Assembly: GCF_027922045.1 (NCBI RefSeq)
Contig: NZ_BSEX01000004.1
Coordinates: forward strand, 358,444-422,443
Reading direction: 5' to 3'
DNA: 64,000 bases
DNA from: Microbacterium terregens
GTDB lineage: Bacteria > Pseudomonadota > Alphaproteobacteria > Sphingomonadales > Sphingomonadaceae
Numbering within the stretch: the stretch's first letter is position 1; the number at the start of each line of letters is the position of its first letter. A program made the translations under genes and the position numbers. Of this stretch, positions 55,267-63,977 are shown one piece after another. The notes under the pieces were generated by a model. That model searched no databases, was not told the origin of the DNA, and saw only the letters and a program-made list of their open reading frames with translations.

Positions 55267-55566
55267 ATGACTGCGGGCGGGACGTTGACACGCGCGGACC
55301 TCGCAGAGGCACTGCACAAGGAAGTCGGGCTTTCACGCGCCGATTCCGCCAAGCTGGTGGAGGATATCCTCGGCCACATGTGCGAGGCTCTGCATAAGGG
55401 CGAGAACGTCAAGATTTCGGGCTTCGGCAGCTTCGTGCTGCGCGACAAGGGCGAGCGCGTGGGCCGTAATCCCAAAACCGGGGTAGAGGTGCCGATCGCG
55501 CCGCGCCGGGTGCTGACCTTCCGTGCCAGCCAGATGATGCGCGACCGCATCGTCGCTGCCAGCTGA
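55267..55566 (+). CDS. ihfA: integration host factor alpha subunit
   Basis: 99 aa DNA-bending HU/IHF family protein. [53 protein letters not shown] and [17 protein letters not shown] are IHF-alpha characters, with the intercalating Pro in RNPKTG. The start at 55267 is preferred over upstream in-frame codons. It works as a heterodimer with IhfB, which lies elsewhere. Confidence 0.93.
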   Translation: MTAGGTLTRADLAEALHKEVGLSRADSAKLVEDILGHMCEALHKGENVKISGFGSFVLRDKGERVGRNPKTGVEVPIAPRRVLTFRASQMMRDRIVAAS

Positions 55567-55577
55567 GGATTTCAGCC

Positions 55578-55898
55578 GTGTCCGAGAAATCGGCGACGGC
55601 CTTTCGCACGATCGGCGAGGTCGCGGCCGAGCTGGGGCTGCCGCAGCACCGGCTGCGCTACTGGGAAAGCCGCTTCTCCGAGCTGCGGCCGGTCACCCGC
55701 GCCGGGCAGCGCCGCTACTATCGCCCCGAGGACGTCGCGCTGGTGCGGCGCATCCACCAGCTGCTGAGCGAAGAGGGCTATACGATTCGCGGGGTGCAGA
55801 ACCTGCTGGCGGCCGAGCGCGGCAAGCCGGTGGCGCAGGATCCGCTGCTTCGCATCCGGACGATGCTGGCAGACGCGCTCGCCGCGGACGCCCGCTGA
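55578..55898 (+). CDS. MerR-family transcriptional regulator
   Basis: 106 aa short MerR-type: [30 protein letters not shown] winged helix, [33 protein letters not shown] second helix-turn region, and no long effector domain. Start GTG at 55578, 11 bp after ihfA, an order also seen in other alphaproteobacteria, suggesting co-transcription. The target is unknown. Confidence 0.9.
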   Translation: MSEKSATAFRTIGEVAAELGLPQHRLRYWESRFSELRPVTRAGQRRYYRPEDVALVRRIHQLLSEEGYTIRGVQNLLAAERGKPVAQDPLLRIRTMLADALAADAR

Positions 55899-55901
55899 GC
55901 G

Positions 55902-56432
55902 TCAGCCGACGTCCGGGCCTAGGCTCGGATCGACGTCGCGGGGCCGGATGAAGCGCAGGAGCGTCGCGCCGCCTTCGCACGTCTCGTTCCAGTGCGCGCC
56001 CACCTCCAGCACCGCCACGCTTGCGGTCGGGAATTTCTCTGCCACGTCCTGCCGCAGCGCGCCGGTCTCGGCGAGCAGCAGGACCAGTTCCTCAAGACCG
56101 GGATTGTGGCCGACCAGCAGCACCTGATCGGCGGCGTCGGGAAGAGCCCGCACCACGTCGAGCAGTGTCGCTTCCGACGCCAGATAGAGTCGACGGTCCC
56201 ACTCGGGCGCTAGCGTCTCGCCGAGCCCGGAGGCGAAATGGTCGAGCGTCTCCTGCACCCGTACCGCGGGCGACGCGACGACCAGGTCGAAGGCTAGCCC
56301 CAGGCCACGCAGGTGGCGGCCCATGGTCTCGGCCGCGCGGGCGCCCTTCGCATTGAGCGGGCGATCGAAGTCCCGCGCGACGGGATCGTCCCAGCCGGAC
56401 TTGGCGTGGCGAAGCAGCGTCAGGGTCTTCAT
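55902..56432 (-). CDS. sixA: SixA-like phosphohistidine phosphatase
   Basis: 176 aa histidine phosphatase superfamily. LTLLRHAKSGWDD is the RHG-type nucleophile motif, and VLLVGHNPGLEEL holds the second catalytic His. RPLNAKGARAAETMGRHL fits SixA, which dephosphorylates phosphohistidine of HPt-type domains. The start is the ATG at 56430-56432; upstream open frame is not conserved. Confidence 0.88.
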   Translation of the reverse strand: MKTLTLLRHAKSGWDDPVARDFDRPLNAKGARAAETMGRHLRGLGLAFDLVVASPAVRVQETLDHFASGLGETLAPEWDRRLYLASEATLLDVVRALPDAADQVLLVGHNPGLEELVLLLAETGALRQDVAEKFPTASVAVLEVGAHWNETCEGGATLLRFIRPRDVDPSLGPDVG

Positions 56433-56454
56433 GGCACTTCCGTCGGGCGAGGCG

Positions 56455-59151
56455 TCAGGCGGTCGCCGCCTCATGCCCCAAGGGACGGGCGAGGGAAAGC
56501 CGCGATGCACGTTCGACCGCCTCGTCGAGTGTGGTGCGCAACACCGGTGTCCCTTCCGGGAAGGCGGTGAGCAGGCGGGACGGCATGGCGGCGGATAGGA
56601 GCACGAACATGCCACGGTCGTCCGCACGACGGATCAGCCGGCCGAATGCCTGGGCCAGGCGCGCGCGCACGATCCGGTCGTCATAGGCGCTGCCACCGCC
56701 TGCCAGCCGGCGGGCAGCGTGGAGCACGGTCGGCTTGGGCCAGGGCACGCCCTCCATCGCGACCAGCCGCAGCGAGTCGCCGGGCACGTCGACGCCGTCC
56801 CGCAGCGCGTCGGTGCCGATCAGCGAGGCGCGGGGATCGTCGCGGAAGATGTCCACCAGCGTGCCCGTGTCGATCGGGTCGACATGCTGGGCGAGCAGCG
56901 GCAGGCCGTCGCGCGCCAGCCGGTCGGCGATGCGCGCATGCACCGCCCGCAGCCGGCGGATGGCGGTGAAGAGCCCAAGCGTACCGCCGCCAGCGGCGGC
57001 GATCAGCCGGGCGTAGGCGTTGGCGAGCGCGGCCAGGTCGCCACGCTTCACGTCGGTGACGATGACGACCTCCGCCTGGCCGGCATAGTCGAAGGGGCTC
57101 GCGGCCTCGAACCGAGCGGGCGCCCGCTCCAGATGAGGGGCGCCGGCGCGTGCTTCCGCCACCGACCAGTCGCCACCGGCCTTGAGGGTGGCCGAGGTGA
57201 CCAGGGCACCATGGGCGGGCTTGAGCACGGTGTCGGCAAAGGGCCGGCTCGGATCGAGCCAATGGCGATGGAGCCCGACGTCATATTCGCGGCCTTCGAC
57301 TCGATCGACAGCGAGCCAGTCGACATAGTCGGGGTCGTTCGGGCCACCGATCCGCGCGATCAGCGCGAGCCAGGCGCCGACCGTCTCGGCCCGCCAGCCG
57401 AGCGAGGCGATGGCGCCTTCGACGCGTGCCCGCGCCGGTGCGTCCATCCAGTCCGGAGCTTCCGCCAGCACCGACTCGAGCCGGCGGCCGAGCGCCAGCA
57501 GCGGACGCAGCAAGGCCTCCAGCGCCGCACTCGCGGGACCGGCGGCATCGACGAGCCCGGGATCGGGTTCGGCCAGTTCGGTCTCGAGCCCATAGCCCGC
57601 CTCGCCCGCATCGGGTGCGCGCGCGTAGACGAGCCCCCGGACCGCCGCGAGCAGCGTCTCGACCGGCCCGAACGGCGCGCCTTCGTTGATGCGGCCGAGC
57701 CAGCCGTCGGAAGGCAGCGCCTGCGCGGCGTTGACCGCGGCCGCGATCGTTTCCGCCCCGCCGTCGTCGTAGCTCGCCACGTCGGAGAGTCGTGCGGCGA
57801 GTCCGCGCCTGCGGCCGCGTGCCTTTGCCTCCGGCCCCAGCACCCAGCGGCGCAATTCGATCGCCTCTGCGCCGGTCAGCGCTGCCGAGAACATCGCGTC
57901 GGCCGCATCGAACAGGTGATGTCCCTCGTCAAAGACGTAGCGCGTGGGCCGAGTCGCCGATTCGCGGCCGCGGGCGGCGTTCACCATCACCAGCGCGTGG
58001 TTGGCGATGACCAGGTCGGCGTCTGCAGACGCGCGGGCCGCGCGCTCGATGAAGCACTTCCGGTAATGCGGGCAGCCTGCGTAGATGCACTCGCCGCGGC
58101 GGTCCGTGAGCGCGGTCGAACCGTTGCGGCGGAACAGCGTCGGCAGCCAGCCGGGCAGGTCGCCGCCGACCATGTCGCCGTCGGCGGTATAGGCGGCCCA
58201 GCGCGCGACCAGTTGCGCCAGGATCGCCGCGCGCCCGGCGAACCCGCCCTGCAGCGCATCCTCCAGGTTCAGCAGGCAGACGTAGTTCTCGCGACCCTTG
58301 CGGGTGACGATCCGCCGCTTGCGCTCCTCCTCGTCGGGGAACAGTCGCTCCCCTTCGCGTGCGAGCTGGCGCTGGAGCGCTTTGGTATAGGTCGATACCC
58401 AGACGGCGCCGCCGGCCCGTTCGGACCAGAGCGACGCGGGCGCCAGATAGCCCAGCGTCTTGCCGATGCCGGTGCCCGCCTCCGCCAGCACCAGATTGGG
58501 CGAGTCGCGCACCACGCGCGGGGCAAAGGCATCGGCGGCGGCGGCAGCATAGGTGCGCTGGCCGTGCCGCCGTTCGGCCCCGGCGCCGGTGAGGGCATCG
58601 AGGCGGGCGACCACGTCGGCGCCGTCGACGGCGATGGTACGCGGGGCGGGGCGGGGTGCGCGCTCCTCCCACTCCGGAAGCTTGGAAAAGAGCCAGCGCT
58701 CGGCGCGCTCCGGCTTTGCCAGCCGCTGGGTAACGGCAGGTGCCCAGGTCCAGCGCAGTCGGAACAGGGACTGGGCAGCGTGCCAGGCCCCCTCGCGTTC
58801 CGGCCACTCGCCTTCCATGACGGCCAGGAGTGCGGCGGCGGCATCGCGGAGGAAGGGGGCGACGGCCGCATCACTCTCCGGCACCGGCAGGCCGGTCACG
58901 GCGGCGAGCCCCTTGGGCGTGGGGACCATGAAGCGCGCCGGGCGCAGGAAGGCGAAAAGCTCCAGAAGGTCGAGGCCCGACAGTTCCGTATAGCCGAGCC
59001 GTTGCGCCACCAGCGGCGCGTTCAGCACCAGCGTCGGCGTGTCGGCGGCGAGCCGGATCGCCTCGCCCCGGCTGATCCCGCGCACCTCCCCGTCGGGCGT
59101 GGCGACCCAGATGCCGCCGTGGCTTGCGTGCAGCGCGGGATAGGGGAGCAT
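56455..59151 (-). CDS. DinG/XPD-like ATP-dependent DNA helicase
   Basis: 898 aa. After an unusual N-terminal region of about 200 residues comes a superfamily 2 helicase core: Walker A LVLAEAGTGIGKTLGYLAP, an Fe-S type Cys set (NYVCLLNLEDAL, CIYAGCPHYRKCF) as in XPD/DinG, and a DEAH-type VFDEGHHLFD. The C-terminus has the second RecA domain with LAQAFGRLIRRADDRGMFVLL. It probably unwinds 5' to 3' at R-loops or damage. The start at 59149-59151 (MLPYPALHAS) is chosen over the longer frame. Confidence 0.88.
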   Translation of the reverse strand: MLPYPALHASHGGIWVATPDGEVRGISRGEAIRLAADTPTLVLNAPLVAQRLGYTELSGLDLLELFAFLRPARFMVPTPKGLAAVTGLPVPESDAAVAPFLRDAAAALLAVMEGEWPEREGAWHAAQSLFRLRWTWAPAVTQRLAKPERAERWLFSKLPEWEERAPRPAPRTIAVDGADVVARLDALTGAGAERRHGQRTYAAAAADAFAPRVVRDSPNLVLAEAGTGIGKTLGYLAPASLWSERAGGAVWVSTYTKALQRQLAREGERLFPDEEERKRRIVTRKGRENYVCLLNLEDALQGGFAGRAAILAQLVARWAAYTADGDMVGGDLPGWLPTLFRRNGSTALTDRRGECIYAGCPHYRKCFIERAARASADADLVIANHALVMVNAARGRESATRPTRYVFDEGHHLFDAADAMFSAALTGAEAIELRRWVLGPEAKARGRRRGLAARLSDVASYDDGGAETIAAAVNAAQALPSDGWLGRINEGAPFGPVETLLAAVRGLVYARAPDAGEAGYGLETELAEPDPGLVDAAGPASAALEALLRPLLALGRRLESVLAEAPDWMDAPARARVEGAIASLGWRAETVGAWLALIARIGGPNDPDYVDWLAVDRVEGREYDVGLHRHWLDPSRPFADTVLKPAHGALVTSATLKAGGDWSVAEARAGAPHLERAPARFEAASPFDYAGQAEVVIVTDVKRGDLAALANAYARLIAAAGGGTLGLFTAIRRLRAVHARIADRLARDGLPLLAQHVDPIDTGTLVDIFRDDPRASLIGTDALRDGVDVPGDSLRLVAMEGVPWPKPTVLHAARRLAGGGSAYDDRIVRARLAQAFGRLIRRADDRGMFVLLSAAMPSRLLTAFPEGTPVLRTTLDEAVERASRLSLARPLGHEAATA

Positions 59152-59197
59152 GGCTTTCTCTATAGACGCCTCGCCGGTGAACGGAAGCGGAACGGCG

Positions 59198-60091
59198 TCA
59201 CCACAGCACGCCCTTTTCCGGCTGCAGCGGCGGCGGTGCCGCATCGCCGATCGCCTGGAGGAGGTCGATCTCGATCGTGCGGCACATGGCCGTCATGGGC
59301 ACGTCGTGGATGGTGTCGGCAAAGGGATCGACCAGGTCGTCGCCGATGTGCAGCACCGTCAGGAACATCAGGCCGGCCAGGCTGGAGCCGATCGGCGTCG
59401 CCCAGCCGAGGGATTCTACCAGCCCGATCGGCAGCAGGATGCAGAACAGCCGCGCGAACAGCGTCGGGAGGAAGCGGTACTGGTTGGGCAGCGGCGTGTT
59501 CTTGATCCGCTCCATGCCCCCCTGGGCATTGGCGATGTCGACCAGGATGCTTTCGAGCTGGGTCTGCTGGATGGTGTCGATCCAGCCCTCGCGCATCGCG
59601 CGTGCGATGCGGCGGCCGGTGCCGTCGAGCAGGCCATTGGCCACGTTGGTGCGGCTGAGCGGATCGGCGGCCTCGGCCGGCGACAGGAAGCGCAACACCT
59701 CCGGCGCAGGATCCTGGTGCCGGAGCTGGCAGCGCAGGCCATGCACATAGGCGATGTGCCGCAGCACGATGCTGCGCTTCAGTTCCCGCGCGGGCCCGAT
59801 GTCGTCGATCGGCAGGAACGCCATGGAACCGCGCGCAAGGCTGCGCGAGGCGTTGATCATCGCGCCCCACAGCACCCGGCCTTCCCACCAGCGCTGGTAG
59901 GCGGAATTGACGCGAAAGCCGAGGAACAGCGCTAGCGCGGTGCCGAACAGGGTGAGCGGCAGTGCCGGCGCGCGAAACGGCGAGATGAAATAGAAGACGG
60001 TCACCGCCACGTCCCACAGGAACAGGATGAAAAGCGGCTGCCACACGTCCAGGAGGATGTTGCGGAATCGAGGAGTTGCACTGACGATCAC
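59198..60091 (-). CDS. bestrophin-like anion channel family (UPF0187)
   Basis: 297 aa integral membrane protein. NILLDVWQPLFILFLWDVAVTVFYFISP, LFLGFRVNSAYQRWWEGRVLWGAMINASRSLAR and PLPNQYRFLPTLFARLFCILLPIGLVE are typical of bacterial bestrophin homologues, which form pentameric ion channels; selectivity here is unknown. Start GTG at 60089-60091 by fit to the family, divergent from lysK. Confidence 0.88.
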   Translation of the reverse strand: MIVSATPRFRNILLDVWQPLFILFLWDVAVTVFYFISPFRAPALPLTLFGTALALFLGFRVNSAYQRWWEGRVLWGAMINASRSLARGSMAFLPIDDIGPARELKRSIVLRHIAYVHGLRCQLRHQDPAPEVLRFLSPAEAADPLSRTNVANGLLDGTGRRIARAMREGWIDTIQQTQLESILVDIANAQGGMERIKNTPLPNQYRFLPTLFARLFCILLPIGLVESLGWATPIGSSLAGLMFLTVLHIGDDLVDPFADTIHDVPMTAMCRTIEIDLLQAIGDAAPPPLQPEKGVLW

Positions 60092-60218
60092 GAGACTTCG
60101 GTACCTTGGTGAAAGCGTGAACGGAGGAGACGCCTGGAACGCGGACTTTGTTGCAGTGCGAAAGCGTGCCGCGCAATCCGGCTTGGCCAAGCCGTCGCCG
60201 AGGCGTTACAGGGCCGGG

Positions 60219-61790
60219 ATGATCGATCCTGCGCTCCGTACCGCCGCCCTCGTGTCCAAGGCCTGGCCCTATGAGGAGGCGCGCAAGCTCCTCAAGCGCT
60301 ATCCCGAGGGCAAGCCCGGCGGCGCGCCGGTGATCTTCGAAACCGGCTATGGTCCCTCGGGCCTGCCGCACATCGGCACGTTCAACGAAGTGCTGCGCAC
60401 CACCATGGTGCGCCAGGCCTTTGCCGAGCTGTCGGACACGCCGACCCGGCTGATCGCGTTCAGCGACGACATGGACGGCCTGCGCAAGGTGCCGGACAAT
60501 GTGCCCAACCGCGAGATGCTCGCCGAGCACCTGGGCAAGCCGCTGACGCAGGTGCCCGATCCGTTCGGGACGCACGAGAGCTTCGCGCACCACAACAATG
60601 CGCTGCTGCGCGAATTCCTCGACCGCTTCGGCTTCGACTATGAGTTCGCGTCCTCGACCGAATATTACACCTCGGGCCGCTTCGACGAGGCGCTGCGCGG
60701 CGTGCTGCGCCACTACCAGGGCATCATGGACGTGATGCTGCCGACGCTGCGCAAGGAGCGGCAGGAAACCTATTCGCCGATCCTTCCGGTGAGCCCCAAG
60801 TCGGGCGTGGTGCTGCAGGTGCCGGTCGAAGTGGTGGATGCCGAGGCCGGGCTGATCGCGTTCGAGGACGGGGGCGAGCGGATCGTCCAGTCGGCACTGG
60901 GCGGGCTTTCGAAGCTGCAGTGGAAGGTCGACTGGGCGATGCGCTGGGTCGCCTTGGGCGTGGACTATGAGATGGCGGGCAAGGACCTGATCGACTCGGT
61001 CGTCCAGTCCTCCAAGATCGCGCGCGTGCTCGGCGGGCGTCCGCCCGAAGGCTTCAACTACGAGATGTTCCTGGACGAGAAGGGGGAGAAGATCTCCAAG
61101 TCCAAGGGCAATGGCCTGAGCCTCGAGCAGTGGCTGACCTATGGTCCCGAAGAGAGCCTGGCCTTCTACGCCTATCGCGAGCCCAAGAAGGCCAAGCAGC
61201 TGCACCTGGGCGTGATCCCGCGGGCGATCGACGAATATTGGCAGTTCCGGGGCAACTACCCCAGCCAGCCGGTCGAGCAGCAGCTGGGCAACCCCGTCCA
61301 CCACATCCACGGCGGCCCGCCGCCCGCAGAGACGCTGCCGGTCACCTTCGGGCTGTTGCTGAACCTGGTCGGCGTGATGGGCGAGGCGACCAAGGAGCAG
61401 GTGTGGGGCTATCTGGCGAACTATGTCGCCGATGCCTCGCCCGAGGCGTACCCGGCGCTGGACCGGCTGATCGACCATGCGCTCGCCTATGTCCGCGACG
61501 TTGCCGACAAGCCCGAGCGGCGGGCTCCGGAAGGTGTCGAGGTGGCGGCACTCCAGCGGCTGGACGCGGAGCTGGCGGCGATGCCGGCGGATGCGAGCGC
61601 CGAGACGATCCAGGACGCCGTCTATGAGATCGGCAAGACCGGCGGCTTCGAGTCGCTGCGCGACTGGTTCAAGGCGCTGTACGAGACGCTGCTCGGCACC
61701 AGCCAGGGACCGCGCATGGGCAGCTTCATCGCGCTCTATGGCATCGACAATAGCCGCAAGCTGATCGCGGAGGCGCTCGCCCGCGCGTGA
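60219..61790 (+). CDS. lysK: lysine--tRNA ligase, class I
   Basis: 523 aa class I LysRS, the archaeal-type enzyme used by alphaproteobacteria in place of class II LysS. ETGYGPSGLPHIGTFNEVLR holds the HIGH-like motif (HIGT), and KISKSKGNGLSLEQWL the KMSKS motif. The C-terminal helical anticodon-binding domain ends with LIAEALARA. The start at 60219 (MIDPALRTAALVSK) follows the family. Divergent from the bestrophin gene. Confidence 0.96.
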   Translation: MIDPALRTAALVSKAWPYEEARKLLKRYPEGKPGGAPVIFETGYGPSGLPHIGTFNEVLRTTMVRQAFAELSDTPTRLIAFSDDMDGLRKVPDNVPNREMLAEHLGKPLTQVPDPFGTHESFAHHNNALLREFLDRFGFDYEFASSTEYYTSGRFDEALRGVLRHYQGIMDVMLPTLRKERQETYSPILPVSPKSGVVLQVPVEVVDAEAGLIAFEDGGERIVQSALGGLSKLQWKVDWAMRWVALGVDYEMAGKDLIDSVVQSSKIARVLGGRPPEGFNYEMFLDEKGEKISKSKGNGLSLEQWLTYGPEESLAFYAYREPKKAKQLHLGVIPRAIDEYWQFRGNYPSQPVEQQLGNPVHHIHGGPPPAETLPVTFGLLLNLVGVMGEATKEQVWGYLANYVADASPEAYPALDRLIDHALAYVRDVADKPERRAPEGVEVAALQRLDAELAAMPADASAETIQDAVYEIGKTGGFESLRDWFKALYETLLGTSQGPRMGSFIALYGIDNSRKLIAEALARA

Positions 61791-61862
61791 CCGGAGCGGG
61801 CGCGCGGTTTGCCCCTGGGCGTTTGCGACGATAGTCCGGGAGGAACGCCAGCAGGAGCCATG

Positions 61863-63092
61863 ATGCCAGACAGCCCCCACCACCCCCGTTCCGCGCTTCG
61901 CGAGTTCCTGAAAAGCGAGGCGGGCGGCGGTGTGCTGCTGATCGCGGCGGCCGCGCTGGCGATGGTGGTGGCGAACCTGCCGGGGCTGTCGGAACCCTAT
62001 TTTCACCTGCTTCACTGGACCACGGGTCCGGTGCTCAGCCCCAAATACGGGCCGATGACGGTCCATCTTTGGATCAACGACGGGCTGATGGCGATCTTCT
62101 TCCTGCTCGTCGGGCTGGAGATCAAGCGCGAGTTCGTCGACGGGCGGCTCGCCACCTGGCAGCACCGGCGGCTGCCGGTGGTCGCCGCCGCGGCCGGCAT
62201 GGTGGTGCCGGCGCTGGTGTACCTGGCGGTGACCGGCGGCCGGCCCGAGCTGCAGGGCGGCTGGGCGGTGCCGGCGGCGACGGACATCGCCTTTGCCATC
62301 GGCGTGCTGGCGCTGCTCGGATCGCGGGCGCCGGCTTCGCTCAAGCTGTTCCTGACCACGGTCGCCATCGTCGACGACATGGGGGCGGTGGCGATCATCG
62401 CGCTCGCCTATACCGACGGCATCGCCAGCCTGGCGCTGGCCGCGGCCGGGCTGGTGCTGGCGGCGATGTACGTGCTCAACCAGTCCAAGGTGCGGTCGCT
62501 CACTCCCTATCTCCTCCTCGGGCTGGCGCTCTGGTACTTCGTCTTCCTGTCGGGCGTGCACGCGACCATCGCCGGGGTCGCGACCGCGCTGATGATCCCG
62601 GTCAAGCCCACCCCGGCCGCGCCCGACGCGATCGACTCGCCGCTCCACCGGCTGGAGCATGCGCTGCATCCCTGGGTGGCGTACGCGATCGTCCCCCTGT
62701 TCGGCTTCGCCAATGCGGGCGTGTCGCTGGCGGGAACCTCGGCCGGGGTGCTGCTCGACCCGCTGCCGCTGGGCGTCGCGCTCGGCCTCTTGCTGGGCAA
62801 GCAGATCGGCATCTTCGGAAGCATCTGGATCGCCAACCGCACCGGCTTTGCGCCGCGGCCGGGCGGGGCCAGCTGGGTGCAGATCTGGGGCCTGTCGCTG
62901 CTGGCGGGCATCGGCTTCACCATGAGCCTGTTCATCGGGGGCCTCGCATTCCCGAACGACCCGCTGCTGGTGGACGAGGTCAAGATCGGCGTGCTTGCGG
63001 GATCGGTGCTGTCGGCCCTCGCGGGCTATGCGGTGCTGCGGCTGGCGCCGCGCAAACCCCTACGGGTTGTCCCAAACCGTCCCAGCATGTGA
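61863..63092 (+). CDS. nhaA: Na+/H+ antiporter NhaA
   Basis: 409 aa with about 12 membrane helices. GLMAIFFLLVGLEIKREFVDG, PAATDIAFAIGVLALLG (Asp pair region near the ion-binding site), TTVAIVDDMGAVAIIA, SGVHATIAGVATALMIPV, FGFANAGVSL and GFTMSLFIGGLAF are NhaA signatures. The two tandem ATGs at 61860 and 61863 are both possible; CAGGAG (61852-61857) favours 61863. Confidence 0.94.
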   Translation: MPDSPHHPRSALREFLKSEAGGGVLLIAAAALAMVVANLPGLSEPYFHLLHWTTGPVLSPKYGPMTVHLWINDGLMAIFFLLVGLEIKREFVDGRLATWQHRRLPVVAAAAGMVVPALVYLAVTGGRPELQGGWAVPAATDIAFAIGVLALLGSRAPASLKLFLTTVAIVDDMGAVAIIALAYTDGIASLALAAAGLVLAAMYVLNQSKVRSLTPYLLLGLALWYFVFLSGVHATIAGVATALMIPVKPTPAAPDAIDSPLHRLEHALHPWVAYAIVPLFGFANAGVSLAGTSAGVLLDPLPLGVALGLLLGKQIGIFGSIWIANRTGFAPRPGGASWVQIWGLSLLAGIGFTMSLFIGGLAFPNDPLLVDEVKIGVLAGSVLSALAGYAVLRLAPRKPLRVVPNRPSM

Positions 63093-63224
63093 AAGGTTAG
63101 GCGAAAGTTAGTCCAAGACGCGCCGTCGCACGGCTGGCGGCGGAGGCGGGATGCCGAAGCGGAAGGGTGCGTGGTCCATGGCCGCACCGAAGCAGCTTGG
63201 CGGCGTGTAGGACAGCCGGGGCGA

Positions 63225-63500
63225 TCAGACGGTGGGGCGCTTGGCGAAATCCGGATGAACCGCCGCCGGTGCCTCGGTGACGGTGACCGAGGCGACGCGC
63301 GCCCCCGGCGGGCCGTGGTGGGCGCGGGCCACCAGTGCGTCCACCTGCTCGGCGGGGCCTGCGACCACCGCCTCGACGCTGCCGTCGGCGCGGTTCCGCA
63401 CCCAGCCGGTGATGCCGAGCGCCTGGGCCTGCTCGATCATCCACGCGCGATAGGTGACACCCTGGACGCGGCCGGTGATCGAGAGGTGGCGGTGGATCAT
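63225..63500 (-). CDS. acyP: acylphosphatase
   Basis: 91 aa. GRVQGVTYRAWMIEQAQALGITGWVRNRADGSVEAVVAGP is the family pattern: the catalytic Arg in YRAWM and Asn in VRNR are present. The usual GVGFR is GVTYR here, a mild substitution that keeps the arginine. Hydrolyses acyl-phosphates. Preceded by 132 bp after nhaA in which I see no element. Confidence 0.93.
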   Translation of the reverse strand: MIHRHLSITGRVQGVTYRAWMIEQAQALGITGWVRNRADGSVEAVVAGPAEQVDALVARAHHGPPGARVASVTVTEAPAAVHPDFAKRPTV

Positions 63501-63619
63501 GGCGGACGCTCCGGGATCGTGAGGGTGGCCGGAGACTAGGGCAGGGGATTTGCCGGCTGAAGCGTTTTTGGGGTGATAGCGTGGAGCGGGCAGGCGATCA
63601 CGGGGTTGCGTGCTGCTAC

Positions 63620-63753
63620 CCTGGGCTCCCGCCGTGCGGGAGCACGGTGGAGAGGAACGCGCTGGAGTTCCCCAGCAAAGGGCGGTGCAAGTCCCGCGTG
63701 GATCGCGAGCCGGGTCGGCCTTCCATGTGCTCCCGCGTAGGCGGGAGCCCAGG
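63620..63753. repeat. pair of inverted repeat arms (GGGCTCCCGC type)
   Basis: Left arm 63620-63645 and right arm 63727-63753 are near-complementary inverted copies, each containing an internal hairpin (CTCCCGC / GCGGGAG). An unstructured 81 bp stretch lies between. The arms resemble the 11843-11920 repeat with a few substitutions, so both belong to one dispersed family. Confidence 0.72.
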
Positions 63754-63811
63754 AGCCGCGGGCGCGGCGGTAGTTACTCTGCGGGTAGGTGAACTCGCTA
63801 TCGCGCCGCTC

Positions 63812-63907
63812 GTACCCCGGCGGAGGCCGGGGTCCAGATGGGGTGTGGTGTATGGCGCGCGCTACTGCGGCGGCACCGCACCTGGGCCCGGGCCTTCGCC
63901 GGGGTAC
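63812..63907. repeat. pair of inverted repeat arms (GTACCCCGGC type)
   Basis: The 26-bp arms at 63812-63837 and 63882-63907 are imperfect inverted copies sharing GTACCCCGGC and AGGCC cores. A second extragenic repeat type beside the 63620 element, and it resembles the GTACCCCGGC-type repeats seen in sphingomonads. The whole 63501-63973 stretch (473 bp) is non-coding and consists mostly of these elements. Confidence 0.68.
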
Positions 63908-63935
63908 GGGGTGTGCGGTGGGGCGGGCGTTCCGC

Positions 63936-63977
63936 GTAAGCCAAAGGGGCGGGATTGCTCCCGCCCCTTTGGCTTAC
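63936..63977. terminator. perfect 19-bp hairpin at the window end
   Basis: GTAAGCCAAAGGGGCGGGA (63936-63954) and its exact complement (63959-63977) flank a 4-base loop. On the minus strand it overlaps the TAA of a gene ending here, so it is probably that gene's terminator; no long T-run follows. Confidence 0.7.

Noticed and set aside
59160..62669. A 1169-codon open frame on the minus strand opposite lysK and nhaA.
   Set aside because: Both opposite genes have unmistakable family motifs; the antisense frame is His/Arg/Gln-rich without domains, a by-product of high GC at third positions.
63646..63726. Spacer between repeat arms looked briefly like a group II intron or cobalamin riboswitch fragment.
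   Set aside because: Only a few bases resemble either; key conserved boxes and pairing are absent.
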